A stretch of DNA of 64,000 nucleotides from Gracilimonas sp017641085 (lineage in GTDB: Bacteria; Bacteroidota; Rhodothermia; Balneolales; Balneolaceae): the NCBI RefSeq assembly GCF_046115515.1, contig NZ_CP175953.1. The stretch is one strand, 5' to 3'. The position numbers and the translations under genes are program-made. The notes beneath the pieces were generated by a model, which made no database searches, was not told where the DNA came from, and saw only the letters and a list, made by a program, of their open reading frames with translations. This document shows positions 7,957-15,228 of this stretch, in pieces. Every line of letters begins with the position of its first letter. The first letter of the stretch is position 1.

Positions 7957-9489
7957 ATGAATATATTTCGGCCCGGAAAAGTTAAGGGAGTAGTACCTAT
8001 TTGGAAAGATAGTTCTTTCAATGGGGCCGGAATATCTATTGTGGATGCTCCCGATTTGATGCGGGCTGGTAGCAGATATTATGATCCGGTGGCTGATTTG
8101 TTTTATATCCTGGGCTATTATGATGGTTCGGCCTACCAAGATGTACTGTATAGCTATAATCCTAAAAATGGAGTGTGGGCTCTGTTAAGTGATCAGGTTA
8201 CTTCTTCTCGGGGATCCCGCGGGTACAATATGTTTAAGCGGGGTGATTGGTTGTATTGGGGACTTGGTTTTGAAAGCAGTTCAGAAGATTCCATTCACCG
8301 GTATAATCTTGTTACAGATGTCTTTGAATCGAAGTATTTAACGGGCATACAGGCCGGTCGTAATACAACGATGGCCATAGATGCAAGCAATAATACTATT
8401 TACTGCTTTGGAGAGCGATTGGGAGGTCAAACACGGGAATCCTATTGCTCTAAAATTGTGGATATCGGCGGTCCCGGTGAGCAGGTGGATAACAGCCTGG
8501 CTGATTTTCCCGGAACCGAAACTCCGGTGGATGGAGCCGCTGTTTTTCATAAAGGATTCTGTTATGTAAAAGCCGGAAGCACGGGTAGCAACACTGAGCC
8601 CAATACGTTTTTTAAGCGATATAATGTAAACACCGATACTTGGGAAGCCTTGGCCGGAACCCCTGTGAGCACTCGGGGTGGGTTTATGTGGACATATAAT
8701 GATCAAATCTACTATAAGCATCGGGTTGGTTCGTCCGGGGCCTATACCTATTTCATTCACAGGTATGATATCAATAAAAATGAATGGTCGCTGTTTCAAA
8801 AAAATGTAATGCCTGTCTTAACATCAGCCTCTCTTTATGCTCCAAGAAAGAATCAATTATGGGCTTTTGGCGGCTTTGATGTTGACAACACCATGGTTAA
8901 TAAAGTCCAGGTATTAAATCTGGCAAGCCCTTCCGGAAAGCAGGCCTCTTCGGAAATTAATGCACTAACAAGCGCAAAACGATATCCGGGAACCCTGTAT
9001 CGCAACTTTATAGTCCGGATCACTCAATCCTCACAAAGTGGCCCTGTAAGCCAAGTGTTTGTTCAGAAAACAGCATTGTCAAATGGCGGGATACAAGTAA
9101 CAAAAGATGCTCAAGTCGATATCAGGCAAGTGCAGTTTCGATTCCGGAGAAAATTAACGTTTCAACAACCCCAGGGAATGAATGTGCGGGCATTTTGGGA
9201 ATATGATGGGCAATTGGGCCAGGAAAAAAATTACGCTTTTTTAGAAGGATGTGGTGAAGGGCAAGGCTTAGACATAAATGAAGGATTTAACACCGGCTAC
9301 AAAACGAATATTATTGATATGGACCAGGTCGATGTTATAGAAGGGGGGTATGAGTATTCATTTGATGTTGCAGGTGAAAATTGTGATTTACCCTCAACTG
9401 GTTTTATCCATTTCTTTGTCTCTATCCCACGATTTCAGGTGTTAGATGTAAGCACTGGCGGGTCCATTTCAGCTATAACGGAGCTCTGA
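7957..9489 (+). CDS. Kelch/beta-propeller protein, candidate receptor-binding or surface protein
   Basis: In this 510-aa protein, residues about 25-330 contain repeated Kelch-like blades: aromatic and glycine doublets and recurring phrases such as SIHRYNLVTDVFES, FFKRYNVNTDTWEAL and FIHRYDINKNEWSL, which mark successive blades of a beta-propeller. Residues about 340-510 form a separate beta-rich domain ending in a probable particle-binding sandwich. There is no signal peptide, so secretion is not by Sec; this fits a virion protein exposed on the particle that binds host glycans. It overlaps no neighbour, and the stop at 9487-9489 touches the next ATG. Function as an adhesin is inference. Confidence 0.65.
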   Translation: MNIFRPGKVKGVVPIWKDSSFNGAGISIVDAPDLMRAGSRYYDPVADLFYILGYYDGSAYQDVLYSYNPKNGVWALLSDQVTSSRGSRGYNMFKRGDWLYWGLGFESSSEDSIHRYNLVTDVFESKYLTGIQAGRNTTMAIDASNNTIYCFGERLGGQTRESYCSKIVDIGGPGEQVDNSLADFPGTETPVDGAAVFHKGFCYVKAGSTGSNTEPNTFFKRYNVNTDTWEALAGTPVSTRGGFMWTYNDQIYYKHRVGSSGAYTYFIHRYDINKNEWSLFQKNVMPVLTSASLYAPRKNQLWAFGGFDVDNTMVNKVQVLNLASPSGKQASSEINALTSAKRYPGTLYRNFIVRITQSSQSGPVSQVFVQKTALSNGGIQVTKDAQVDIRQVQFRFRRKLTFQQPQGMNVRAFWEYDGQLGQEKNYAFLEGCGEGQGLDINEGFNTGYKTNIIDMDQVDVIEGGYEYSFDVAGENCDLPSTGFIHFFVSIPRFQVLDVSTGGSISAITEL

Positions 9490-10068
9490 ATGATCAATCC
9501 AGCCATCATATCAACGCAGCTCACCTACCTGGTTACATCCGGAATTATGAAAGCCTTTGCCCAGGCTTCTGCAGCTACCAAGGTAGATCAGAATTTACTA
9601 CTGGCCATTGCCAGCCGGGAAAGCAGCATGGGGTTGAACCTGGATAAAAACTGGCTGGGTGATAACGGCAATGGAATTGGCCTGATGCAAATCGACCGCC
9701 GGTATCACAAGCAATACGCAGCCAATAATCAGCCAAACGATCACTTTGCCAATGTAATGAAGGGCGCTTTAGTCCTGCAGGACAATCTTAACCGGTTTCA
9801 GGGCAATCTCAAAGCTGCAGTAGCGGCCTATAATGCTGGTCCGGGATCCGTTCAGCAAGCTATTGATCAAGGGCTGGATCCGGATTTATTTACCACTGGC
9901 CAAGACTATGCAAGGGACGTGCTTAACCGATATAAAATTATTAATGCGCTGGCCGGGAAAGGCGGAATCAGTAACGAATTAAAAGTCTTGATCGGAACCA
10001 CCATTCTTGCCGGTGTTTCCGGATCCGTTTATTTCATTCAATCAAACTCAAAAAAATCTAAGAGGTAA
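9490..10068 (+). CDS. Membrane-anchored lytic transglycosylase (SLT domain)
   Basis: This 192-aa protein carries an SLT/lysozyme-like domain at about residues 25-150: the catalytic Glu lies in IASRESSMG, followed by GLMQID and AAVAAYNAGPGSV, the three hallmark motifs of soluble lytic transglycosylases that cleave peptidoglycan glycan strands. A hydrophobic segment at about 163-182 (VLIGTTILAGVSGSVYFI) followed by Lys/Arg gives a C-terminal membrane anchor. There is no signal peptide. Tail-anchored muralytic enzymes are typical of membrane-containing virions, where they open the wall at entry. It starts immediately after the Kelch gene stop. Confidence 0.85.
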   Translation: MINPAIISTQLTYLVTSGIMKAFAQASAATKVDQNLLLAIASRESSMGLNLDKNWLGDNGNGIGLMQIDRRYHKQYAANNQPNDHFANVMKGALVLQDNLNRFQGNLKAAVAAYNAGPGSVQQAIDQGLDPDLFTTGQDYARDVLNRYKIINALAGKGGISNELKVLIGTTILAGVSGSVYFIQSNSKKSKR

Positions 10069-10073
10069 CAATT

Positions 10074-10292
10074 ATGGACAGTAATTATGTAGGACTTGCA
10101 GGGTGTGGAGGCTGTGGATTTAGCGATTCAGAAGTCAAAGATCCGGAGAACGAAAAAACCATCAAAGACACGGTGGATGAAGCGCAAAAATATAGCAATC
10201 CGGAAATTCCCATTTGGGTAAAAGTGGCAGCTGGAATCGCTACTGTTTTCGGGCTTTCAAAGCTGACTAAAACATCAAAAAAGAAATCATAG
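10074..10292 (+). CDS. Small single-pass membrane protein
   Basis: This 72-aa protein has an N-terminal Gly/Cys cluster (CGGCGF at about residues 11-16), a charged middle, and one membrane segment near 46-60 (IWVKVAAGIATVFGLS), followed by a Lys-rich tail. The topology (C-terminal anchor plus basic end) repeats that of the two neighbours. It is 5 bases from each neighbour, so surely co-transcribed. No family is recognised; a virion membrane component is plausible. Confidence 0.6.
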   Translation: MDSNYVGLAGCGGCGFSDSEVKDPENEKTIKDTVDEAQKYSNPEIPIWVKVAAGIATVFGLSKLTKTSKKKS

Positions 10293-10296
10293 AATT

Positions 10297-10683
10297 ATGA
10301 GCAGCGGATATGTAGAAAACACCACTATGCAGCTGGCAGGCATTGAACCTGGTCAGCGTACGCTTAAGCTTTCGGATCCCATGTTGACGGGTCCGGATGT
10401 GCAGTTTGTCCAGCTGAGGGTTGGAGCGGCTCCCGATAGTGTATTCGGGCCTAAAACCAAAGCTGCAGTCGAGCGCTTTCAGAAAGACATGGGATTGGTT
10501 GTAACCGGCCAGGTTGACAAGATAACCTGGGCAGCGCTGGAAAAAACCGGTTCAGCTGCAGACAGAGCAAAAATCAGCCTGCCGGGAAGTAATGAATCCA
10601 AGCGCTCACTGATGTATTGGAGTGCTGCAGCGGTTGGGGCAATTGGTCTGGCTGCAATAACGGCCAAAATTGTTAATTCCTGA
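10297..10683 (+). CDS. Peptidoglycan-binding domain protein with C-terminal membrane anchor
   Basis: In this 128-aa protein a PG_binding_1 domain spans about residues 30-85: QFVQLRVG...DSVFGPKTKAAVERFQ...VTGQVDKITWAAL is the standard three-helix repeat that binds peptidoglycan. A hydrophobic segment at about 106-124 follows (SAAAVGAIGLAAITA). There is no signal peptide. With the neighbouring transglycosylase and amidase it forms a cell-wall-acting set. The TGA stop (10681-10683) shares one base with the next ATG, indicating coupled translation. Confidence 0.8.
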   Translation: MSSGYVENTTMQLAGIEPGQRTLKLSDPMLTGPDVQFVQLRVGAAPDSVFGPKTKAAVERFQKDMGLVVTGQVDKITWAALEKTGSAADRAKISLPGSNESKRSLMYWSAAAVGAIGLAAITAKIVNS

Positions 10684-11207
10684 TGGAATTTACAGAGCTA
10701 CATAACCCCAATTTTGAAGACCGATCCCGACCGGTTAACGGAATTATTATTCACTCCATGAGTGAGTATATCAATGGCATGTTTGCCAATGATTTCTTAG
10801 CCGATATCGGTCTTTCAGCTCACTTTCTGGTAGGGGTTGATGGAGCTATGTATAAATGCGTAGATCCGGATAAAAAAGCGTATCACGCAGGGCTTTCTGA
10901 ATGGGGTGGGCAAAAGTATTTAAACAGCTCTTATGTAGGTATAGAAATACTGGTTGAAGGGGATAATGATTGGTCTGACTTCAAGAAAAAAATAGAAGAT
11001 CCGGCCACTTTTAAAGCAGAGCAATATAGCAGCTGCATTAAGTTAATCACCTGGTTAAAAACCGAGTTTCCGGAAATAACCAATGAAAACATTGTTCGGC
11101 ATAGTGAGGTTTCCGGGCCAGCCGTACGGCCTAACGATCCCAAGCCGGATCCGGGTGTAGGTTTCAACATGATAAGGGTAAGAGAAGCAATTAAAACTCC
11201 AACATGA
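10683..11207 (+). CDS. N-acetylmuramoyl-L-alanine amidase (Amidase_2)
   Basis: This 174-aa protein cleaves the bond between muramic acid and the stem peptide. Amidase_2/PGRP features are visible: GIIIHSMSEY (zinc His near residue 21), SAHFLVGVDG (second site near 47), AYHAGLSEWGG, NSSYVGIEI, and a C-terminal HSEVSGPAVRPNDPKPDPG where the last His and Asp region complete the zinc site. There is no signal peptide and no clear anchor; it overlaps the downstream gene by 4 bases (ATGA). It serves lysis or entry, together with the holin-like gene that follows. Confidence 0.9.
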   Translation: MEFTELHNPNFEDRSRPVNGIIIHSMSEYINGMFANDFLADIGLSAHFLVGVDGAMYKCVDPDKKAYHAGLSEWGGQKYLNSSYVGIEILVEGDNDWSDFKKKIEDPATFKAEQYSSCIKLITWLKTEFPEITNENIVRHSEVSGPAVRPNDPKPDPGVGFNMIRVREAIKTPT

Positions 11208-11719
11208 AAACCAATTTATTTGACATAATGCATACCGAATTTTACCGATCTGCGGCTCAAAACTTAATTGAAAACCCAGGTTGGAAAGTGGCATTTGCTG
11301 CTTTATTCAGCCTGTTTCATGTACCCATAGAATTTATAATAGCCCTACCTATTTTTTGGATTTTGGACTTTTATGCCGGGCTTCGTGCATCCCGAAGGCA
11401 AGCTAAATTAGAAGGTAAAGACACTTGGTTTGATCAGGAGAAAATGCGGAAGCAATACGGGAAAATTACCGTTCATCTGGCATTTCTTATTGGTTGTGTA
11501 GTAGCTGCTAATACTTTCAACGTAAAGCAGCTTATCACCTTTGGATTTGGATGGGTAATAGGCAATGAATTTTTATTTAGCACGATCCCGCATTTATATG
11601 GCGACAAAAAAGCCGGGCAAATTGTGGCTCACTTGAAAGGGATTTTATTCCGGTCCATCGGGATAAAGTTTGAGGATCCAAACCATTCTAAAGAGGAAAA
11701 AAAAGGGGGGGAACAATGA
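11204..11719 (+). CDS. Holin-like membrane protein
   Basis: This 171-aa protein has hydrophobic segments at about residues 27-60 (two adjacent, with FHVPIEFIIALPIFWILDFY) and 88-135. The phrase ILDFYAGLRASRRQAKLEG resembles the core of phage holin families (ILDxxxGxxxAxxxxxxxS) found next to amidases. The C-terminus is charged and cytosolic. The start codon overlaps the amidase stop and the stop overlaps the next start, so these are translated as a unit. It probably forms the hole that releases the amidase; the assignment rests on pattern and context. Confidence 0.65.
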   Translation: MKTNLFDIMHTEFYRSAAQNLIENPGWKVAFAALFSLFHVPIEFIIALPIFWILDFYAGLRASRRQAKLEGKDTWFDQEKMRKQYGKITVHLAFLIGCVVAANTFNVKQLITFGFGWVIGNEFLFSTIPHLYGDKKAGQIVAHLKGILFRSIGIKFEDPNHSKEEKKGGEQ

Positions 11720-12459
11720 AAATCACGTTAAAGCAGCTGGTAATCTTTCTGGTAGTCATTATTGGCCTTATTGCACTTAATGTTTATCAGTGGCAGAACC
11801 CAAAGGTAGTAGAAACTCCATCAGGAACCGCAGAAATTGACTCCACAGCCTGGGTGCAACGCTCGGCATACACAAGCCGGGGTGTAATCATTGACAGCCT
11901 TGAAAAGCAAAATAGAAAGCTGGTCCAGGACCTGAGAGATCGAGGGGATGCAATAGCCGTTTATGCCAACGTAACGGGCCGGTTAAGGCTGCAGAAAGAT
12001 TCTCTGGAAAACGAGCTGGCCAGCTGGCAGGAAATCCCCAAAAATTCACTTATAAGTGAAATTCCGGATTCAGCCGGTGTTGATTCATTGAACCCTGGTG
12101 AAAAATCATTCCTGGAAAAAGCCAGAGAAGATGTAAGAGAAATGCAGGGCTTGTTTGATTCTACGTTTATCACAGAACGTCAATTTGGAAACGGCTTATT
12201 TATTGTTACCGGCATTGTTGAATTCCGGGGATCCCAATTCCGGCAGCATCTAAAATTAGAGCAAATTCGTGATATCCGGCTGGATGTGGTAACAACCGTA
12301 AATGACGACCGGTCCCGGATCCTCACCTATGTAACCAGTCAGGATTTTGAAAGCTTGGAATACAAAAGTTTTACTCAACTGAAACCCAAAAAGAAAATGC
12401 CTTGGTTCTGGATCGGATTAGCAACCGGCATGGCCGGGGCAGCATTAATAATCAACTAA
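11716..12459 (+). CDS. Spanin-like protein: N-terminal membrane anchor, coiled coil, C-terminal membrane segment
   Basis: This 247-aa protein has a membrane segment at about residues 8-25 (VIFLVVIIGLIALNVYQW). A long polar, helix-prone region follows (about 50-150, with heptad-like KLVQDLRDR, RLRLQKDSLENELASW), then beta-type sequence at 155-215, and a final membrane segment (WFWIGLATGMAGAALI). Membrane anchor plus periplasmic coiled coil next to a holin and amidase suggests a spanin-like factor joining the two membranes, but the second anchor is unusual. A virion membrane protein is the alternative. It overlaps the holin-like gene by 4 bases. Confidence 0.55.
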   Translation: MKITLKQLVIFLVVIIGLIALNVYQWQNPKVVETPSGTAEIDSTAWVQRSAYTSRGVIIDSLEKQNRKLVQDLRDRGDAIAVYANVTGRLRLQKDSLENELASWQEIPKNSLISEIPDSAGVDSLNPGEKSFLEKAREDVREMQGLFDSTFITERQFGNGLFIVTGIVEFRGSQFRQHLKLEQIRDIRLDVVTTVNDDRSRILTYVTSQDFESLEYKSFTQLKPKKKMPWFWIGLATGMAGAALIIN

Positions 12460-12481
12460 AACTAAAAACAAGGATTAAACT

Positions 12482-12688
12482 ATGAGTGCTGCAGATAAAT
12501 TAAAAAATTTGATGGAAGCTGCTAAAGCAGTTAATGCTGATATCAAAGGAGCCAACGGTGTAATGCGAATTGAAGTGCCGCTTTCTAATTTAGGAGAAGT
12601 AAAAGAGGTAGAGTATGATGACTTACCTGAAAAAGTAAGAAAAGCTCATGAGAATCATCTTCAAGAGAAGGGTTGCGAAAGCTGCTAA
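12482..12688 (+). CDS. Small hypothetical protein
   Basis: This 68-aa, charged, helix-rich protein ends in CESC. It has no membrane segment. It follows the spanin-like gene by 22 bases with the same orientation. The sequence has two parts: an amphipathic helix (about 1-25) and a short beta/helix part (EVPLSNLGEVKEVEYDDLPEKVRKA). No family is recognised. The C-terminal CxxC may bind metal with the cysteine-rich small proteins encoded next. Confidence 0.5.
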   Translation: MSAADKLKNLMEAAKAVNADIKGANGVMRIEVPLSNLGEVKEVEYDDLPEKVRKAHENHLQEKGCESC

Positions 12689-12760
12689 GATGATCTAATG
12701 GTCTTATTTTTTTAGACCGGTTTAATTAAAAATAATCATAATAAAAAAGAGGAAATAATT

Positions 12761-12910
12761 ATGGCAAGGCCCGTAAGATGTGTTCAAAGAACAATAACCG
12801 AAGGTAGTATTTATTGGGTAACGTGCTGGTATCGTGGACCAAGTGATGTTGTTACATGTGCATATACTTGGGATGGAGAGCTGGTTCAATGTGTTGAGGG
12901 TTTGTACTAA
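12761..12910 (+). CDS. Four-cysteine miniprotein (49 aa)
   Basis: This short reading frame starts at ATG 12761 with a good ribosome-binding site (AGAGGA, about 9 bases upstream), which is unusual in this window and supports it as real. The 49 residues contain Cys at 7, 22, 33 and 44 with many Trp, Tyr and Val; the rest is beta-prone (SIYWVTCWYRG, DVVTCAYTWDGE). Regular cysteine spacing suggests zinc or disulfide bonds. No family is recognised. It sits between the lysis block and a zinc-ribbon gene that starts 11 bases after its stop. Confidence 0.55.
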   Translation: MARPVRCVQRTITEGSIYWVTCWYRGPSDVVTCAYTWDGELVQCVEGLY

Positions 12911-12921
12911 AACCACCAATC

Positions 12922-13164
12922 TTGAAAAGGTTAATCGAAGGCTGGAAAAACACCCTTTTTCCAGCACAATCACAAAAATCAAAGATTGAAGAGGTTGCAT
13001 TCCGGCGGCTTAAAAAATGTCGCCGGTGCCCCTTCAATTCTAAAACGGGAAATTACACCGGTATAAGAAAAGATGAACATTGTACCCGTTGTGGATGTAC
13101 TCTCAAAGCTAAAACCAGAAGCTTGAAAAGTGAATGTCCGGAAGGGCACTGGCAGTCAGTCTGA
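12922..13164 (+). CDS. Small zinc-ribbon protein (phage-type, six or more cysteines)
   Basis: This 80-aa protein starts at TTG 12922, 11 bases after the preceding stop. It shows CRRCPFNSK...EHCTRCGCTLKAKTR...ECPEGHW. This pattern (CxxC, then CxxCGCxLxAKxR, then CPxGxW) is a recurrent small zinc-binding family in Bacteroidota phages and prophages; its function is unknown to me. The N-terminus is basic and may bind nucleic acid. The last 9 bases overlap the convergent minus-strand gene at 13156-13623. Confidence 0.65.
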   Translation: MKRLIEGWKNTLFPAQSQKSKIEEVAFRRLKKCRRCPFNSKTGNYTGIRKDEHCTRCGCTLKAKTRSLKSECPEGHWQSV

Positions 13165-13623
13165 TTGTTGTTTACAAGAGATTTCAAGACTTTTATACTC
13201 TTCACTATTTTGATAGGATTCGCTTATAATTTTCTTTATGCCAACTTTTTCATTTACCATTTTAGAAAATAAGCAGCCACACAAAACCGTGCTTTCCTCA
13301 CTCCCAAGGCCTGAATTATTTTCCACGCAATTTTCTATAAAAACAAAATTTAACAGTGCTGCAGCTTTCTTTCCTTCATCACTGAATTTAGCCTCCTTTA
13401 CAACGGCCTCATCTGCGCAAAGGCTAACTAATAATTCATTCATAACCGTACCAGATTCGTTTGTTTCTAATATCTGATTAGCACAGTTATAAAAGTCGTT
13501 ATTCAAATATGTTATGGCAGCTTTTTCATGCAGCCAGGTTTTTAATTCTTCCGTGTTTTTAGACTGCGAAAAGCAATTCACCGAAAAGATTAAGAATAAA
13601 AGTAGTAGTGTAACCCGTTTCAT
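13156..13623 (-). CDS. Secreted cargo protein of unknown function
   Basis: This 155-aa protein has a clear Sec signal peptide (MKRVTLLLLFLIFSVNCFSQ, likely cleaved after FS-Q). The mature part is helical and contains about seven cysteines, which suggests disulfides in the periplasm. It is encoded opposite to the virion genes and in the same direction as the integrase, from which it is 72 bases apart. That is the usual place for a lysogenic-conversion (moron) gene expressed from the integrated state. No family is recognised. Confidence 0.6.
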   Translation of the reverse strand: MKRVTLLLLFLIFSVNCFSQSKNTEELKTWLHEKAAITYLNNDFYNCANQILETNESGTVMNELLVSLCADEAVVKEAKFSDEGKKAAALLNFVFIENCVENNSGLGSEESTVLCGCLFSKMVNEKVGIKKIISESYQNSEEYKSLEISCKQQSD

Positions 13624-13695
13624 AGCTCTCTATTTAGTTATTGTTAACCCACTGAAAAATAGTAAGAATCGTTGATTTATCAACTACATTTTAAA

Positions 13696-14874
13696 TCAGC
13701 CTTCATCTTCTCCCTCAATTCGTTTCATTTTGTCTTTTAACCTATTATAAGCTAAATGAGTATAAACTTTCTCAGTAACCTTTGTAGTTGAGTGGCCACT
13801 CATTTCAGCAGCGTCTTTCATAGAAAACCCATCTTGAATCCAATTTGTAATTCTTTGATGCCTAAGTCCATGTGGTGTTCTTGATTTAGGAATTTTAGCT
13901 TTTTTGCAGTATTCGTTAAAAGCATTCCTAAAGGCCTCTCCGGTAACTGGTTTATCCTTGTAGTAACCATTGGTATGAGCAAAAATGTAATCTTCACCAG
14001 ACGCTGGGTTTCTAAATTCTATATAGTCAAATAAGATCGGTTTTAGGTGTTTAGAGATAGGTACAAATCGTTCCTTCCTTCCTTTAGTTGGTGGGATCCA
14101 AATAACCTCATTGTTGTCAATTAAGTTGTTGAGCTGTAAACCCGAGTAATCTAATTTATTGCTAAAGGCAATTTCATGGAGACGAAAACCACCATAATAA
14201 AATGTTGCAAGCATGGGTTTAAACCATTCTTGCTTCTGAAAGTCTCTTGAATATGAACTTTTTTCATATTCAGATTTATGCTTATCAAAAGTTTCAAAGA
14301 GAAGGGTTAGTTCGTGATCCCTTAGCATTTTTTTATAGTATTCTACATTCCCTTCTGGAATATCTATAGAATTCACTGGGTTTTTATCGATCCAGCCTTT
14401 TTTGAGCATGTAATTAAAGAATACTGATAAATGCCTGGCATCAGAGTTCGCAGTAATAGAGCTGATTCCGTCTCTAAATATGTACTTTTCAATTAATTCT
14501 TCATTGAGAGTTTTAACCAGTTTTTCTGAGCAGTTTGTTTCTTCAATAAAATGGTTAACCCGGTGTTCGTAGGTTTTGTAAGTAGCTTTTGCCAACTTCT
14601 TCTTAGTTGCAAGCCATAAAATAGAAGCCTCTTTAAATGTTTTGGGTAAATTTTCTTTTTTTGTTTTGAGTTCTAAAGCCTCTTCAATGTCAAAGTTTGG
14701 ATCTAAAGGATCTATTAAGCCTTGATCTACTTTTTTATCAAGTATCTTTTGGAAGTTTTGGGCAACATCCTTCCAGTTAGTACCTAAGCTTAATTTGCGT
14801 TCATCTTTCTGGCCATTGGCCATTTTAGTGTATTTCCAATACCAACGCTTACCCCTTTTTATAAGTGATGACAT
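13696..14874 (-). CDS. int: Tyrosine recombinase / integrase
   Basis: This 392-aa protein catalyses site-specific integration and excision. It has an N-terminal Arm-type DNA-binding part with the usual RGKRWYWKY start, a SAM-like core-binding domain (about 85-190), and a catalytic domain (about 205-385). The catalytic Arg lies in YYGGFRLHEI, HGLRH supplies the box II His and Arg, SGHSTTKVTEKVYTH supplies the third His and the nucleophile Tyr. It is transcribed away from the tRNA-Leu gene that it presumably targets; the 3' end of that tRNA begins 146 bases from its start codon. Confidence 0.95.
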   Translation of the reverse strand: MSSLIKRGKRWYWKYTKMANGQKDERKLSLGTNWKDVAQNFQKILDKKVDQGLIDPLDPNFDIEEALELKTKKENLPKTFKEASILWLATKKKLAKATYKTYEHRVNHFIEETNCSEKLVKTLNEELIEKYIFRDGISSITANSDARHLSVFFNYMLKKGWIDKNPVNSIDIPEGNVEYYKKMLRDHELTLLFETFDKHKSEYEKSSYSRDFQKQEWFKPMLATFYYGGFRLHEIAFSNKLDYSGLQLNNLIDNNEVIWIPPTKGRKERFVPISKHLKPILFDYIEFRNPASGEDYIFAHTNGYYKDKPVTGEAFRNAFNEYCKKAKIPKSRTPHGLRHQRITNWIQDGFSMKDAAEMSGHSTTKVTEKVYTHLAYNRLKDKMKRIEGEDEG

Positions 14875-14970
14875 AATTGCTCCCTGCTTTTGTACCCAAA
14901 AGTGTACCCAAAATTTGGGAGTAATTCACTCCCAGCCAAAATTTTTTTACACAGAAAAAAATATTATAAA

Positions 14971-15014
14971 TAAAAAAGCCCCTTAAAAACGCTGAATAAG
15001 CGATTTAAGGGGCT
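14971..15014 (-). terminator. Terminator downstream of tRNA-Leu
   Basis: An 11-bp stem (AGCCCCTTAAA at 14977-14987, TTTAAGGGGCT at 15004-15014) with an inner CGC/GCG stem is followed on the minus strand by a run of T (A-tract at 14972-14977). It lies 6 bases beyond the tRNA 3' end and would end its transcript and shield the element. Confidence 0.85.
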
Positions 15015-15020
15015 ATTAAG

Positions 15021-15108
15021 TACCGCCGGTCGGACTCGAACCGACACGGGCATTTTAATACCCATTGGATTTTAAGTCCAACGTGTCTACCAATTCCACC
15101 ACAGCGGC
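15021..15108 (-). tRNA. tRNA-Leu (anticodon TAA)
   Basis: The 88-nt cloverleaf on the minus strand starts GCCGCTGTGGTGGAATTGG. The anticodon arm TTGGA-CTTAAAA-TCCAA has anticodon TAA, there is a long class II variable arm, and the T arm contains GGTTCGAGTCC. The acceptor stem ends with A and no encoded CCA. The 3' end faces the integrase, so this gene is the probable attachment site. Confidence 0.95.
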
Positions 15109-15228
15109 TTTCCGGTAGGCGCCAAATATACGGCTTTACCTTTCACTACTTCAATAAAGATTTAAACAAATATTGAATCCACATCTGCGTTTCGTAACTT
15201 TGGGCAAATAACAACTAAAAGAGAAGCT

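Larger units (their letters stand above)
1..15020. mobile_element. Integrated provirus-like element (right-hand part), bounded by tRNA-Leu
   Basis: A run of about 13 kb of plus-strand genes (giant helicase, candidate virion proteins, lysis-type enzymes) is followed by a minus-strand secreted protein and a minus-strand tyrosine recombinase lying next to the 3' end of a tRNA-Leu gene. This is the classic layout of an element integrated in a tRNA 3' end. The left end and its att copy lie outside the window, so the exact core site cannot be read; the right border should fall within or just beside the tRNA 3' half. GGATCC occurs about 17 times here against about 4 in the remaining 49 kb, a compositional break that supports foreign origin. 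No terminase, portal, tail or conjugation gene is seen in this part. Confidence 0.8.

Noticed and set aside
1..15020. Tailed-phage or conjugative element
   Set aside because: No terminase, portal, tape-measure, tail, relaxase or type IV secretion gene is visible; still open for the part beyond the left edge.
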